NCBI GenBank assembly: GCA_017645485.1 | Contig: JAGCOI010000147.1 | Coordinates: 1-5,987 of the forward strand | Direction: 5' to 3' | From: Alphaproteobacteria bacterium | GTDB lineage: Bacteria > Pseudomonadota > Alphaproteobacteria > RF32 > CAG-239 | DNA length: 5,987 bases | Shown here: positions 5,975 to 5,987 of the stretch, piece after piece | How positions within the stretch are numbered: position 1 is the stretch's first letter | Layout: every line of letters begins with the position of its first letter | Made by a program: the position numbers and the translations under genes | Notes under the pieces: model-generated | Seen by the model: the letters and a program-made list of their open reading frames with translations, nothing else | Told to the model about the DNA's origin: nothing | Database searches by the model: none

Positions 5975-5987
5975 GAAACAAGTTCAG
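5973..5987. repeat. Palindrome cut by the window edge
   Basis: CTGAA (5973-5977) and TTCAG (5983-5987) form a five-base stem around the loop ACAAG, preceded by GAGATG. The loop resembles AGAAG of the element at 5744-5777 in size and AAG ending. If it belongs to the same family, the stem should extend past the window with CAT and end in ATGAC. Confidence 0.6.

Noticed and set aside
5847..5987. Short open frame MTYKEIPESRMSEEML... running off the window
   Set aside because: Its ATG is the ATGAC end of a REP-like hairpin and its body is the 27-bp tandem repeat. Any unit without a stop in a 27-bp period stays open, and two reverse-strand frames are open across the unit as well. A weak GGTGA (5839-5843) precedes it but lies inside the hairpin stem. 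It is kept as a finding and not called as a gene.

Overview
The window is almost entirely one giant protein-coding gene on the + strand, followed by about 360 bases of intergenic DNA rich in hairpins and short repeats. The reading frame is open from base 2 to a TAG stop at 5624-5626 and has no start inside the window. The gene therefore begins upstream, and at least 1,874 codons are visible here. The product has about 165 cysteines by hand count (near 9%). It is a mosaic of short disulfide-type modules and looks like a secreted or surface-exposed protein. I do not recognise it as a named gene.

Layout of the protein, given by nucleotide position: (1) 2-1351, Cys-rich modules with recurring CxxGY motifs, including one module of about 80-90 residues present twice (128-406 and 1115-1351); (2) 1331-1786, tandem EGF-like modules with a period near 49-50 residues; (3) 1787-2038, a further Cys-rich linker; (4) 2039-2491, a sharply bounded Cys-free segment of 151 residues that carries a beta-type repeat with a 50-residue super-period; (5) 2492-3583, Cys-rich modules including a duplicated CYEC...CP unit; (6) 3584-4660, nine tandem units of a 36-residue, four-cysteine repeat; (7) 4661-5626, a Cys-rich C-terminus ending in CVCPK with no membrane anchor, sorting signal or beta-barrel visible.

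Downstream, a long hairpin at 5667-5712 is the likely transcription terminator. After it come several palindromic elements that share flanks (AAAGAGAT on the left, ATGAC on the right). A four-copy 27-bp tandem repeat assembled from the same sequence vocabulary follows, and then half of another palindrome cut by the window edge.

The organism is probably a bacterium: the gene is intron-free over 5.6 kb, it is followed by a hairpin terminator, and the intergenic DNA holds REP-like palindromes. The palindromes with an xxAAG-type loop and an ATGAC end resemble intergenic palindromes I associate with Alphaproteobacteria, including Rickettsiales-like and host-associated lineages. Giant Cys-rich mosaic proteins would also fit an uncultured host-associated alphaproteobacterium. 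That placement rests on memory and is an inference. Only one gene is visible, so nothing can be said about operon partners upstream.
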